64,000 bases of DNA from Spirosoma agri. Its GTDB lineage: Bacteria > Bacteroidota > Bacteroidia > Cytophagales > Spirosomataceae. Below, one piece after another: positions 9,598-18,816 of this stretch. Both the position numbers and the translations under genes were made by a program. Where the stretch lies: assembly GCF_010747415.1 (NCBI RefSeq), contig NZ_JAAGNZ010000002.1, positions 992,001 to 1,056,000 of the forward strand. The letters are read 5' to 3'. The stretch's first letter is position 1, and the number at the start of each line of letters is the position of its first letter. A model generated the notes under the pieces. The model was not told the DNA's origin and made no database searches. It saw only the letters and a list, made by a program, of their open reading frames with translations.

Positions 9598-11949
9598 CTA
9601 TTTGCGTTTACGGGTCGAAGTCTTGGCTATTTTAGTAGACTCTTCGTAGTAGCCACCGTAGTTGTTGTAGCCGTACCCGTAGCCATACTGATACGACTCA
9701 CCGCCACCGACAGCGTTCAGAATCAGGTTTAACCGCTGGAATCGATGCTCTTTATACAGATTGTCGATCATGCGCAGGTACGCTTTTGGTGTATGGTCAT
9801 GGCGCACCATGAACATCGTTGCATCCACGTAGGGCGAAATCAATTGCGCATCCGTTACCAGACCAACCGGCGGAGAATCGACGATTACATAGTCGAACCG
9901 CTCGCGTAGTTCACGGAACAACTGACCCAGTGCGGGACTACTCAGCAATTCGGCGGGGTTTGGTGGAATGGGTCCGCAGGTGATGATATAGTAATTCGGA
10001 AAGCCGGGAATCTCCTGTAACACATCGTCCAGGGTGGCTTCCTGAATCAGGTAATTGCTGATACCAACCGTATTGTTCACACCCACAACCGAATGAATTT
10101 TAGGCTTGCGCAGGTCCATTTCCAGAATTACCGTTGGCCGACCGACCAGTGCCAGACTTGCGCCAAGGTTCAGTGATAAAAAAGACTTGCCCTCACCGCT
10201 GATGCTTGATGTGAACATCACCACCTGACTGTCGACGGGATTGCTGCGCAGAAACTGGAGATTTGTTCGCAGTGCCCGGATCTGTTCCGCAATGACAGAA
10301 CGTTGACCCGAAATCATAACCATTGGATCGACATTACGGCTGGAAGCGATCTCCCCTAAAATCGGCACCTGGGAGATAGCTTCGACATCGGACCGGCGGC
10401 TAACCCGGTTATTGAGCGCATCCCGCGCGCCAAGAACACCGATTGGTAATAGAAGTCCGACAAGGCCAAACAACATGAAAATCGTTCGCTGAACCGGTTT
10501 CACTGGATCGGTACCGCTGCTGGGTGGATCAATCGTACGGCTGTCGGCCACGGTCGATGCGTAGGAAAGTGCTGTTTCTTCGCGTTTTTCCAGCAAATAG
10601 GTATACAGGTTATTTTTAATGACCTGCTGACGGGTGATGTTAACCAGCGCGCGCTCTTTGTGCGGTATGGTTCTGATCTGATTCTCAAGTTGCTGATTCG
10701 TAATACGTAGGCGCTGCTGGGTACCTAGTACGGCCTGTTTAACGTTGCTGATGTTCTCCGCCAGGCTCGCTTTCGTGGCGCTTATCTGACTTTCCAGCGA
10801 CAGCAGGATGGGGTTGCTGGCCGTCGTTGTCCGACTCAGCTGGTCGCGCTGAAGCTCTAATTCGCCCATTTTGGTGACAAGGCCGATGAGGACCGGATCG
10901 CTGATTGTAACCGTTGACGGAGCGACACCCCGTTCGGTAGCTTTTCGGGCAACGTAACGCTCGATATCCTGAATGGCAGCCAGTTGAATGGTTGTCTGAT
11001 TCAGGCGGTTGTCATTGTCTTTCACCGTTTCCAAAAATACTTGGGCCTGCGAACTCAGGTCTGTGATCCCCTCTGCCGACTTGTACGATTCAACTCCTTT
11101 TTCGACAGTCGACAACTCACCGGCGATCAATTGCAGCCGATCCTCAATAAAGTTTAGGGTATTCGATGCGGCAATGTTCTTATCGACAATAGCTGCCTGA
11201 TTATACTCGCTGACAAGCTTGTTCAGGATGGCTTCTCCCTTGTGAGGAACCGCATCGTCAAGCGTCATTTGCAATACAGTTGATGCTTTGCTACTGGGCG
11301 CAATCGTCAGGTTTTTCAAGTAATTATTGATCGCGATGCGTTTTGGCTGCGCCTGAATAAGCAGGGGCTCGGCACTCGCTTTCAGCGCATGACGGGCAAA
11401 TACGCGCAGACGGCCGTAGGATGTTTGTATGCTCTGGTTGATCGGGTAATCGACATTGTTGATCCGAACCTTGTTGGAGCTAGGTACAGTCAGTTCCAGC
11501 TCCGTACCGTATAGTGAAGGATTGGCCTTTTCGACGATAAGACGCACGGGTGATTCATCAAAGATTTCCTTTTTGACGGTATTGGTGGGCCTGAAGTACT
11601 GGACATCAAGGCCTAGGCTTTCAACCACTTTGCCCATCAGGGCGCGTGATCTCAGAATTTCCATCTCATTTTCGATGACTTTTTTGGGCGAGAAGATATC
11701 CATCTCTTTCAGAATATTCTCTTCACTTAGTCCCTTCTTGTCATCCTTGATAAGGAGGGTTGTTTCTATCGTATAAATTGGTGTCTGATATAACAGATAG
11801 GCATAAGCAGCACCAATGGCCAGCAGCACGGACAAGATGAACCACTTCCAGTGTCGGGCATAGCGCATCAGCAGCATCCGAAGATTGGGCGTGTTGTCAG
11901 CCTCATACACCTGATAAGGCGTATAGGCATAGTTGTTCTGATTCGACAT
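9598..11949 (-). CDS. Polysaccharide co-polymerase / tyrosine autokinase (Wzc-like)
   Basis: A 783-residue fusion of a Wzz-type chain-length domain and a BY-kinase, which controls polymer length and export together with the Wza-like protein. A membrane segment follows residue 30, the Wzz/GNVR coiled-coil periplasmic part spans roughly residues 60-480, and a second membrane segment lies near 490. The kinase has Walker A (SGEGKSF, Lys about 588), Walker A' (LEMDLRKP) and Walker B (VIVDSPP, about 690). The tail has eight closely spaced tyrosines mixed with glycine and asparagine (about residues 757-775), the expected autophosphorylation cluster. It is 39 bases downstream of the export lipoprotein gene. 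Confidence 0.95.
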   Translation of the reverse strand: MSNQNNYAYTPYQVYEADNTPNLRMLLMRYARHWKWFILSVLLAIGAAYAYLLYQTPIYTIETTLLIKDDKKGLSEENILKEMDIFSPKKVIENEMEILRSRALMGKVVESLGLDVQYFRPTNTVKKEIFDESPVRLIVEKANPSLYGTELELTVPSSNKVRINNVDYPINQSIQTSYGRLRVFARHALKASAEPLLIQAQPKRIAINNYLKNLTIAPSSKASTVLQMTLDDAVPHKGEAILNKLVSEYNQAAIVDKNIAASNTLNFIEDRLQLIAGELSTVEKGVESYKSAEGITDLSSQAQVFLETVKDNDNRLNQTTIQLAAIQDIERYVARKATERGVAPSTVTISDPVLIGLVTKMGELELQRDQLSRTTTASNPILLSLESQISATKASLAENISNVKQAVLGTQQRLRITNQQLENQIRTIPHKERALVNITRQQVIKNNLYTYLLEKREETALSYASTVADSRTIDPPSSGTDPVKPVQRTIFMLFGLVGLLLPIGVLGARDALNNRVSRRSDVEAISQVPILGEIASSRNVDPMVMISGQRSVIAEQIRALRTNLQFLRSNPVDSQVVMFTSSISGEGKSFLSLNLGASLALVGRPTVILEMDLRKPKIHSVVGVNNTVGISNYLIQEATLDDVLQEIPGFPNYYIITCGPIPPNPAELLSSPALGQLFRELRERFDYVIVDSPPVGLVTDAQLISPYVDATMFMVRHDHTPKAYLRMIDNLYKEHRFQRLNLILNAVGGGESYQYGYGYGYNNYGGYYEESTKIAKTSTRKRK

Positions 11950-11988
11950 AGTAATGCCTGTTTATTTACTATTGGATAAGGAATGAGG

Positions 11989-12816
11989 TTAGAATCGGGA
12001 AGCGATAATGGCCAGAAAGGACATAGCAGCCAGTATGACTGGGGCAAGCTGGTTCGTTCTGTCGGCGGTAGCGGCCCGAACCCGACCTGGCTCAACGTAG
12101 ACTACGTCGTTTGGATGTAGGTAGTAGAAGGGGGAAGTGAACAGGTCCCGTTTCGTAAGATCAATGCGTGAGAAGGTGCGCTTACCGTTTTCTTCCCGGA
12201 TCACCAGCACGTTGTCCCGGCGGCCATAGATCGTTACATCGCCCGACAGACTCAGTGCTTCAAGCAACGTGATCTGCTCGTTGGGAATCGTAAACAATGA
12301 CGGTCTGGTGACTTCACCCATAACCGAAATCCGGAAGTTCTGATTTCTGATGTTTACTGTCGGTTCTTTCAGGTATTCTTTCAGCGATCCACGCAGTTGA
12401 TCTTTGAGTTGGTTGACCGTTCGGCCGCTGACGTTTACTTTACCTAATACCGGTAATTCGATCATGCCGGTATTGTCAACCAGATAGCCGTTTACGGCGG
12501 GAAGTGGGGTGGTACTAGCCGATGAACTAGCTTGGGGGCTGCGGTCGGCCACGGCAAACGAGGTGTATGGATTAAAGAAAGCAGATGCCTCCGGATTCAG
12601 ACTGCTTACCTGCACGGAGAGAACATCACCGGGCTGAATAGTAGGTACGTAGCGGGCGGCCACGGTTAGTGTATCCAGCTTTCCCGCTTCATCTTGAAAA
12701 TAAGATAATTGCTTTGTTGAGACGCAGCCAGTCAGGAGATTACTACCTAATGCAAGCGTTACTATGATAACTCCTAAGTGTTGATTACGTATAAAGTGTG
12801 TTAAAAATGATTTCAT
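11989..12816 (-). CDS. Polysaccharide export lipoprotein (Wza-like)
   Basis: The first gene of the operon encodes a 275-residue outer-membrane export protein. An ATG further upstream (12882) exists, but the ATG at 12816 is preferred because it places a lipoprotein signal at the start: basic residues, a hydrophobic stretch and the lipobox LLTGC. The mature protein has the poly_export domain (QPGDVLSVQV near residue 70) and a SLBB-like part (GEVTRPSLFTI), then a C-terminal hydrophobic helix (LAPVILAAMSFLAIIA). It would form the export channel with the Wzc-like protein. The next gene in the operon begins 39 bases after it ends. Confidence 0.92.
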   Translation of the reverse strand: MKSFLTHFIRNQHLGVIIVTLALGSNLLTGCVSTKQLSYFQDEAGKLDTLTVAARYVPTIQPGDVLSVQVSSLNPEASAFFNPYTSFAVADRSPQASSSASTTPLPAVNGYLVDNTGMIELPVLGKVNVSGRTVNQLKDQLRGSLKEYLKEPTVNIRNQNFRISVMGEVTRPSLFTIPNEQITLLEALSLSGDVTIYGRRDNVLVIREENGKRTFSRIDLTKRDLFTSPFYYLHPNDVVYVEPGRVRAATADRTNQLAPVILAAMSFLAIIASRF

Positions 12817-13371
12817 GCGATCAAAGAGTATAAAACGTCTGGAATGAGAAAGAAAAGAGTGGCGATCAACGTCCGCTGACAAAGCATTGGACGTTCACTA
12901 AGGTGAGTATGAGTCACAATTGTTTAATATATTCATGTCTTCTGGCTGAGTATATATACTAGTTGTTGCTATGAAAAGCTTTATACAAATTTAGTAAATT
13001 ATTTATTTACAAAAATCTTAAAAAGTTAATTTATATCTTAATTCTTGTCGATTATAGCCAAAATGGTTCATTTGCTTTGTTTAGTTATAGTCGTAGGTAG
13101 AATAATCATAAAAATGGTCATGGATATTTATCAGAAGGTATCTAAATAAAATTCAGCATGCTCGCTTCTATAGTGTTAATTCTGTTTAAGTTAGAATTGA
13201 CCAAATTATATTTTGCTTAGATTTAATTATAAATTAAATGTAGTGTTACCTTATTTTATATAGTTTAACTAAAAATCGGGTATTTTTCTAGCTAAATAGC
13301 CCTACTCATCCATAAATTTATGTTACCTTTATTGTTGAATATTTAACAAGAGGTGGAGGGAGTTTAGTGAT
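12817..13371. promoter_or_regulatory. AT-rich divergent regulatory region upstream of the polysaccharide operon
   Basis: This 555-bp stretch between divergent genes has no credible reading frame and is far richer in A+T than the roughly 50% GC genes around it, most strongly at 12980-13330. On the minus strand a TAAATTTG box (12986-12993 complement) fits the Bacteroidota -7 consensus TAnnTTTG, with TTTG 16 bases upstream, shorter than the usual spacing; it would give a leader of about 165 bases for the operon. A 7-bp inverted repeat (AACGTCC / GGACGTT, 12868-12895) lies in that leader. On the plus strand a purine-rich AGGTGGAGGG precedes the ATG at 13372. Promoter positions are tentative. Confidence 0.5.
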
Positions 13372-14079
13372 ATGCGAAATATGCTTTTGGTAGCTTACTT
13401 GCTCACGGTGGTCACTTTAGCCCACTCAGCGCAGTTAAAGCCAGACTCGACAGACAAGAGACTAACACCGCCGTCTGTGAGTATCAGAGTCGGCACGACG
13501 GGTATTGGCTTGTATTACAATCGGGTACTAAATTCACCTAAACGCCTGGTTGCCCGGTTTGGTGGTCAATACATAGCCTATCGCAAGGAGGTTCGTGTCA
13601 AAACAGCCCCCGACTCCTATATAGTTATAGCTCCTGACTTTACCATTGGCTTTGCCGAAGCCAGTCTGAAGTGGTATCCGTTGACGCATGGCTCCTTTTT
13701 CGTGACAGCAGGTGCTGGTTATACCTGGCATCCGGCAATGAATTTCGTGATTACGGCCACCAATAAATTGAACCTGGGTGGGCTGGAATTAACGCCTGAC
13801 GATGTTGGCACTGTCGATCTGGGCTTCCGCTGGCAGTCGGTCGTGGGGTATGCCGGTTGGGGATTTGGTCAGATGATGCCCGGTAAGCGCCTGAATATAG
13901 GATTCGAGATGGGCGTTTATTACCTCGGTCGGCCCCGCGTTCAGCTTGCATACGAGGGCTTTCTAGAAACGACGAACATCGATGAACAGGTGCCCATCGT
14001 TGAGCGTAACCTGTCGAACTACCGCTACCTGCCTTCTGTCAATATCACACTATCGTACGCCCTCAATCGCTCCCATTAA
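13372..14079 (+). CDS. Secreted or outer-membrane protein of unknown function
   Basis: A 235-residue protein that I do not recognise. It starts with a signal peptide (MLLVAYLLTVVTLAHSA) with cleavage likely after position 20. The mature part has alternating hydrophobic and aromatic strands with glycines (GGQYIAYRKEV, WYPLTHGSFFVTAGAGYTWHP, GFEMGVYYLGRPR), as in small outer-membrane beta-barrels of the PorT/OmpW-like type, and ends in NITLSYALNRSH. The start has a good purine-rich ribosome site. It ends 12 bases before the next gene and probably forms a two-gene unit with it. A cell-surface role beside the polysaccharide operon is inference only. Confidence 0.75.
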   Translation: MRNMLLVAYLLTVVTLAHSAQLKPDSTDKRLTPPSVSIRVGTTGIGLYYNRVLNSPKRLVARFGGQYIAYRKEVRVKTAPDSYIVIAPDFTIGFAEASLKWYPLTHGSFFVTAGAGYTWHPAMNFVITATNKLNLGGLELTPDDVGTVDLGFRWQSVVGYAGWGFGQMMPGKRLNIGFEMGVYYLGRPRVQLAYEGFLETTNIDEQVPIVERNLSNYRYLPSVNITLSYALNRSH

Positions 14080-14091
14080 TTGCCGGTCTGT

Positions 14092-15717
14092 ATGAAACGT
14101 CGTAACCTGTTGTATTGCCTGATCGTCGTAGCTGCGTCGATAGATTCCTGCCATAACCCGCTCGACGGAATTCAGCTTCGCGTGAAAGATCCGATTCAGG
14201 CGGGTGTTGTTGAGTATCGCTTCTACGATCCTGCCGGAAATAGTCTGCCCCAGAATAATCAGGTTGTCGTGGCCGGACCTGATGCCAGCCAGGTCGTGAC
14301 GACGCTGAATACGACGCGCTATAAAATAAACTCGGACGGCAATCTACTACTGGCGGCATCGCCTGCCGTTGCGTTGTCGGCGCAGAAGCCGTTCCGGTTT
14401 ACGGCCGTCGTGGCCGCCGACGATTACCTGACCGTTGTTCAGCCGACTACCCTGACTAATTCAAATCGGGTGACGCGTTATATTCGCCGGATCAATCTGC
14501 TCAAACCACCCCGCACGCTTACAGCCGCCCGCACAACCGGACGGGCAGGTACGGATGGCACTGTGTCAGCCGTCATAAAGCTTACCACGGCTGAGCAAAC
14601 GAAAACCGTCGATCAGGCTACCGTTACCATTCAATCTGGCACGAAACTTACCGACCGCGACGGTCAACCAGTAGGTGGATCGCTCACCATGTCCGTTATT
14701 CACACGAACGCCCGGACCACCAGCGATGCGACGAGTCAGGTGCCGGGCGGTGGCATTCTGTCGTATGTCAATGGCCGAAATGGGTCACCATCACCCGGCA
14801 CGTTGCGTGTATCGTCCATTGCCGGGTCAATGACGGTGGAGGTCTATAACGAGTTGTACCAATTGGCGACTAAATTTTCGCAACCTGTGCCGTGGTCAAT
14901 GGAACTGAATCCGGCAACGGTCAATGGTAAAACGGGTCGGGCGGTTCAGGTAGGTGATTCGATACCGTTGTATAGCTACGACGCATTTGCCAACCGATGG
15001 CAGGAAGAAGTACCCGGCGTAGTTAGGCGAAATGCACAAACTGGTAATCTCGAGTACCAGGCGCTGGCACCGTCTGCTGCGGCCTATGTCGCTACCTGGA
15101 CGGAATCGGTCTGCGATGTCGGACCTGTGTTCAAAATCGTTAGCAGTAAGCTGAATAACGTTGACGTTAATTACTTGTGCAAACTGATCGATGTCGCTAC
15201 GGGCGCTCAGGTGGGTGGCTTTTATGCCAATGTCAATAACGGCTCAGTGATTCGGGTCTATAATCAGGCGCGGGGGCGTCAGTTGAAATTACAGATTTAC
15301 GATGAAACGGACGCCTGGGGAAAGGGATCGAAAGGGGGTTTGATTGCGGAGTCGGTTAAGGTCGCTACCTGTAATGAGACCCCGATCCCGCTTAGCCTGA
15401 GCGAGCTGCCTGTACCGCCTGTTATGAAACTGGAGTTTTATTTCTCCTGCCCCGGCGGAATGAAACTCGATGAATCGGCACTACCCGCCGAAATTCGGAC
15501 GCAGTATAGTCTATCGGGTCAGGACGAATGGCGCGACCTGATCATTGCCACGCGCACCCAGCGTAAAGTGGCTTCCTATAAACTACAGCTTGGCAAAACG
15601 TACGACTTCCGGGCCAGTACCGATGGCGGGGCTTCCTGGCCGCTACGGCAGAATGATTATCTGGTCGATAAACCCGAATGGGTGCTGAAAATCAAGGCTG
15701 AAATGTACTGTAAATGA
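14092..15717 (+). CDS. Predicted lipoprotein of unknown function, beta-rich
   Basis: A 541-residue secreted protein without a family I recognise. A TTG start at 14080 is possible, but the ATG at 14092 begins directly with a signal sequence (KRRNLLYCLIVVAASIDSC) whose cysteine could be a lipoprotein site, although the lipobox is not canonical. The chain is rich in threonine, serine, valine and glycine with many short beta-strand-like stretches. The middle part resembles cell-surface matrix-type domains (SIAGSMTVEVYNELYQL). Paired cysteines occur in the last 200 residues. It probably sits on the outer membrane and is likely cotranscribed with the preceding gene. Confidence 0.75.
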   Translation: MKRRNLLYCLIVVAASIDSCHNPLDGIQLRVKDPIQAGVVEYRFYDPAGNSLPQNNQVVVAGPDASQVVTTLNTTRYKINSDGNLLLAASPAVALSAQKPFRFTAVVAADDYLTVVQPTTLTNSNRVTRYIRRINLLKPPRTLTAARTTGRAGTDGTVSAVIKLTTAEQTKTVDQATVTIQSGTKLTDRDGQPVGGSLTMSVIHTNARTTSDATSQVPGGGILSYVNGRNGSPSPGTLRVSSIAGSMTVEVYNELYQLATKFSQPVPWSMELNPATVNGKTGRAVQVGDSIPLYSYDAFANRWQEEVPGVVRRNAQTGNLEYQALAPSAAAYVATWTESVCDVGPVFKIVSSKLNNVDVNYLCKLIDVATGAQVGGFYANVNNGSVIRVYNQARGRQLKLQIYDETDAWGKGSKGGLIAESVKVATCNETPIPLSLSELPVPPVMKLEFYFSCPGGMKLDESALPAEIRTQYSLSGQDEWRDLIIATRTQRKVASYKLQLGKTYDFRASTDGGASWPLRQNDYLVDKPEWVLKIKAEMYCK

Positions 15718-15824
15718 CGGTAGATTGACGGGTAACCCGTGCTGGGATTGACCGGGTAGGCGTAGTTGTGGGCTTTTATGAATTCTGCCCCGTAACTTTC
15801 GGCTGAAAACGTAAGAAATACGTC

Positions 15825-16844
15825 ATGCAGTTGTTCCTTCACCGCGTCGATTTACGCCTGAACCATACATTTACCATTGCTCATGATAGTCGGGATGTAC
15901 AGCCTACGCTGATCGTTGAACTTCGGGACGGAGCGTATCGGGGATTTGGCGAAGCAACGGCTACCCGCTATTATGGTATCACCATGGACGGCATGGTCAC
16001 GGCCCTCGAATCAATTCGCCCGCAGATAGAAGCCTATACGCTCACTGATCCTGAAACGTTCTGGGCTGACATGCATCAGTCTCTGGCGCAGAACCCGTTC
16101 GCGCTGTGTGCGCTTGATCAGGCTGCGTGGGACTTATGGGCCAAAAAACAGGAAAAGCCACTCTATGAACTCTGGGGGCTCGATCCGGCCAACAGTCCGC
16201 TGACCAATTATACCATCGGGCTGGATACTCCCGAGCGAATGGTCGAAAAAATGCAGGAGTTGCCCTGGCCACTGTATAAGATTAAACTGGGACGACCAGA
16301 AACTGACCTGTCAATCATTCGGACGCTACGCCAGTATACCGAGGCTGTGTTTCGGGTCGATGCCAATTGCGGCTGGACCGTGGCCGATACCCTGGCGAAA
16401 TCGCAGGTGCTGGCCGAATTGGGCGTCGAATTTATTGAACAGCCCTTACCCGCCAGCGATTGGGAAGGAGCGAAGATGGTGTTTGACCAATCGACACTGC
16501 CCATCATCGCCGACGAGAGTTGTATCGTTGAGGCCGATGTCGAGCGCTGCGCCGGGTATTTTCACGGTGTCAACATCAAACTGACGAAGTGCGGTGGCTT
16601 GACGCCCGCCCGACGTATGATTGCCCGTGCTCGTGAACTGAACCTGCGGGTCATGGTCGGCTGCATGACCGAATCGAGCGTTGGTATTTCAGCCATTGCC
16701 CAGCTACTTCCTTTACTCGATTACGCCGACCTTGATGGTTCACTACTTATTGCCAACGATCCGGCTACGGGCGTCACGTTCGATTACGGACGCGTTATTT
16801 ACGCTAATAGCAGTGGCACAGGAGCCCGTTTGCTCACCCGATAG
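15825..16844 (+). CDS. Dipeptide epimerase (L-Ala-D/L-Glu epimerase type), enolase superfamily
   Basis: A 339-residue enolase-superfamily enzyme that epimerises dipeptides, classically L-Ala-D-Glu from peptidoglycan to L-Ala-L-Glu. The barrel shows the paired lysines KIK (152/154), metal ligands Asp179 (VDANCG), Glu205 (EQPLP) and Asp230 (ADES), and the second catalytic lysine motif IKLTKCGG (252-255). A DxD-type specificity end is seen in DYADLDGSLL. Length and motifs match the YcjG/YkfB group. It is followed 26 bases later by a PLP-dependent enzyme on the same strand. The substrate could be another dipeptide, as this subgroup varies. Confidence 0.9.
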   Translation: MQLFLHRVDLRLNHTFTIAHDSRDVQPTLIVELRDGAYRGFGEATATRYYGITMDGMVTALESIRPQIEAYTLTDPETFWADMHQSLAQNPFALCALDQAAWDLWAKKQEKPLYELWGLDPANSPLTNYTIGLDTPERMVEKMQELPWPLYKIKLGRPETDLSIIRTLRQYTEAVFRVDANCGWTVADTLAKSQVLAELGVEFIEQPLPASDWEGAKMVFDQSTLPIIADESCIVEADVERCAGYFHGVNIKLTKCGGLTPARRMIARARELNLRVMVGCMTESSVGISAIAQLLPLLDYADLDGSLLIANDPATGVTFDYGRVIYANSSGTGARLLTR

Positions 16845-16870
16845 CCTGAGTTGTGTTTCGTTCCGATTTT

Positions 16871-17944
16871 ATGACTTTTACGATGTCAACAACGTTTGCC
16901 ATAGATAGCCTTCCCAATCGCATAATCAAGCATGACGATCGGGAGTATCTGTTTTTTAGCGGTACGGCCTATCTGGGCTTACCACAAAACCTGGCCTTTC
17001 AGCAACTGCTGACAGACGCTATTGGTCGATATGGCACGGTATTCGGTAGTTCACGGAACGGTAATCTGCAACTGAGTGTCTACGAAGAAGCCGAAGCGAA
17101 ACTAGCCCAATTTGTGGGCGCAGAGACAGCGTTGACGCTCTCGTCGGGAATGATGGCCGGCCAGGCAGTCGTCAATTGGTTGCGGCTGGGCTATACTGAG
17201 TTCGTCTACGGACCAAATGCCCATCCTGCCATCTGGAACGGACCAACGGTGTCTTTACCAATTATGCCCTTCGCTGATTGGGTGGCCCAACTACCGGCTC
17301 AGTTGCAAACGATAAAGCCCGGACCCGTCGCGATTCTGCTCAATTCAATCGAGGCTGTCCGTTCTGAATATTACTCGTTCGGTTGGGTACGGGACTTGCC
17401 AGATGATCGTCCCATTACACTCGTTATCGATGATTCGCATGGGCTGGGTGTGCTTAATGCGGGGCGTGGTATCTGGCCCCAGATAGCGCAGAAGGATACC
17501 ATTAACCTGCTTGTTACGGCATCTACTGCGAAGGCAATGGGACTGCCGGGTGGGGTAATTTTAGGCACTGCTGAAACCCTCAAGGCAATCCGTAGGACGG
17601 CCTTTTTTGGCTCCTGCTCACCCATTCCACCGGCTTATCTGGCGGCTTACGTACAGGCCGATGTGCTTTATGCCGAGAGTCGGGAGAAACTCCGACAGAA
17701 TCTGATTCTAGCGGAAAAACTATTGATGCCAACCGGCTTGTTCACGCACGCCAGTGGGTATCCCGTGTTTTTTACTGATCACGATGATTTATATCCATTT
17801 CTGCTGGAAAAGGGCATCTTCATTTATTCGTTTGCTTATCCAACAGCCGCCGATCGTGCCAATACCCGCATCGTGATCAGCGCTTTCCACGAACTGGCGG
17901 ATATACAGAAGCTGGCCGAATGCGTCTATGCCTATTGTTTTTAA
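16871..17944 (+). CDS. PLP-dependent acyltransferase-like enzyme, AONS/KBL family
   Basis: A 357-residue fold-type I PLP enzyme related to 8-amino-7-oxononanoate synthase and 2-amino-3-ketobutyrate CoA ligase. A GTG at 16853 and an ATG at 16883 are alternative starts; 16871 is preferred for spacing. Motifs are FFSGTAYLGLP near residue 28, SSRNGNLQL near 60, the cofactor aspartate and histidine in VIDDSHGLG (187-191), and the PLP lysine in TASTAKAMGLPGG (Lys221). The sequence is shorter than bona fide AONS, and no other biotin genes are nearby, so BioF is not assigned. It probably shares a transcript with the dipeptide epimerase. It ends 7 bases from a convergent gene. Confidence 0.85.
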   Translation: MTFTMSTTFAIDSLPNRIIKHDDREYLFFSGTAYLGLPQNLAFQQLLTDAIGRYGTVFGSSRNGNLQLSVYEEAEAKLAQFVGAETALTLSSGMMAGQAVVNWLRLGYTEFVYGPNAHPAIWNGPTVSLPIMPFADWVAQLPAQLQTIKPGPVAILLNSIEAVRSEYYSFGWVRDLPDDRPITLVIDDSHGLGVLNAGRGIWPQIAQKDTINLLVTASTAKAMGLPGGVILGTAETLKAIRRTAFFGSCSPIPPAYLAAYVQADVLYAESREKLRQNLILAEKLLMPTGLFTHASGYPVFFTDHDDLYPFLLEKGIFIYSFAYPTAADRANTRIVISAFHELADIQKLAECVYAYCF

Positions 17945-17951
17945 GTGCTCC

Positions 17952-18782
17952 TTATTTTAAGCCTTCCAGAAAAGCTAAACTGCCCTGCATCTGCTCCATC
18001 GAACGCGAAGATTCGTCTTCAATAAAAAAGTGCTTGACGCCTGATTTTTTTGCCTGTTTCATGATGGCGGCAATGCCCACGTCGCCCTGCCCGAGCGTCA
18101 CGTTCGACTCAATATCCGAATGGCCGGTGTTGGTATCGGGTGTGCCGGGTTTGCGATCTTTGAGGTGCATCAACAGGAAGCGTTTCGGATACTTTTGTAA
18201 CAGAGCGACCGGATCATAACCCGGCGCTTTCACCCAAAAGACGTCCATCTCAAAGTTCACGAATTTGGGGTCGAAATTTTGCGCCAGGTAATCGAAAAAG
18301 GTACCGTTCTGATACGTCTGAAATTCGTACCCGTGCGTGTGGTAGCAGAACGTAATTCCATTGTCGGCCAGCAGTCGCCCGGCGGTGTTGAACACATCGA
18401 TAGCGCGGTCGGCATCGTAGATCGTGAAGGCGTCGCCACCGTGAGGAATCCAGGCGCAGGTAACGTACTTTGCCCCCAATGCCTTTGCTTCTGCGAGTAT
18501 TTTCGGAACATTGTTGTCGAGGTCCTCATAGCTGGCACCTGTACTGATGGCTTTGATGCCGTTCTGATCCAGCAATTGACGGAAGTCGGTTAGAGACAGC
18601 CCATAGGTGCCCGCGATCTCGGCCTCCCGGAAGCCCAGCTGTTTTACCTTTGCCATTGTACCGGGAACGTCTTTGGCAAACTGACTCCGGAAGCTGTAGA
18701 GTTGCAGACCGACGGGTGCCGGTTTTTGCGCCAGTGCCAGAAAACCAGACAACAGTCCGGCAAGTAGGAGGGAGAGTTTCAT
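17952..18782 (-). CDS. Secreted sugar phosphate isomerase/epimerase-like TIM-barrel protein
   Basis: A 276-residue xylose isomerase-like TIM barrel with an N-terminal signal peptide (KLSLLLAGLLSGFLALAQ). The ATG at 18782 is chosen because it begins that signal; the longer open frame upstream overlaps the preceding gene. Motifs are VGLQLYSFR, KQLGFREAEIAG, WIPHGGD, FCYHTHGYEF, NFEMDVFWVKAPG, LMHLKDRKPG and FFIEDESS, which give the metal-binding Glu, Asp, His and Glu set of this family. In Bacteroidota such secreted members are common and usually of unknown substrate. It is the last gene of a three-gene minus-strand operon, 34 bases after the DUF1338 gene. Confidence 0.88.
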   Translation of the reverse strand: MKLSLLLAGLLSGFLALAQKPAPVGLQLYSFRSQFAKDVPGTMAKVKQLGFREAEIAGTYGLSLTDFRQLLDQNGIKAISTGASYEDLDNNVPKILAEAKALGAKYVTCAWIPHGGDAFTIYDADRAIDVFNTAGRLLADNGITFCYHTHGYEFQTYQNGTFFDYLAQNFDPKFVNFEMDVFWVKAPGYDPVALLQKYPKRFLLMHLKDRKPGTPDTNTGHSDIESNVTLGQGDVGIAAIMKQAKKSGVKHFFIEDESSRSMEQMQGSLAFLEGLK

Positions 18783-18816
18783 GTTCGTAAGGCGTAGGTT
18801 TAGGGGGTTGGATAAA

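Noticed and set aside
12868..12895. 7-bp inverted repeat in the polysaccharide operon leader considered as an attenuator
   Set aside because: The stem is short, there is no U-run and no leader peptide, so it is mentioned only as part of the regulatory region.
17944..17952. Convergent genes only 7 bases apart considered as evidence for a merged or truncated gene
   Set aside because: Both proteins end in family-typical C-termini with proper stop codons; dense convergent packing explains it.
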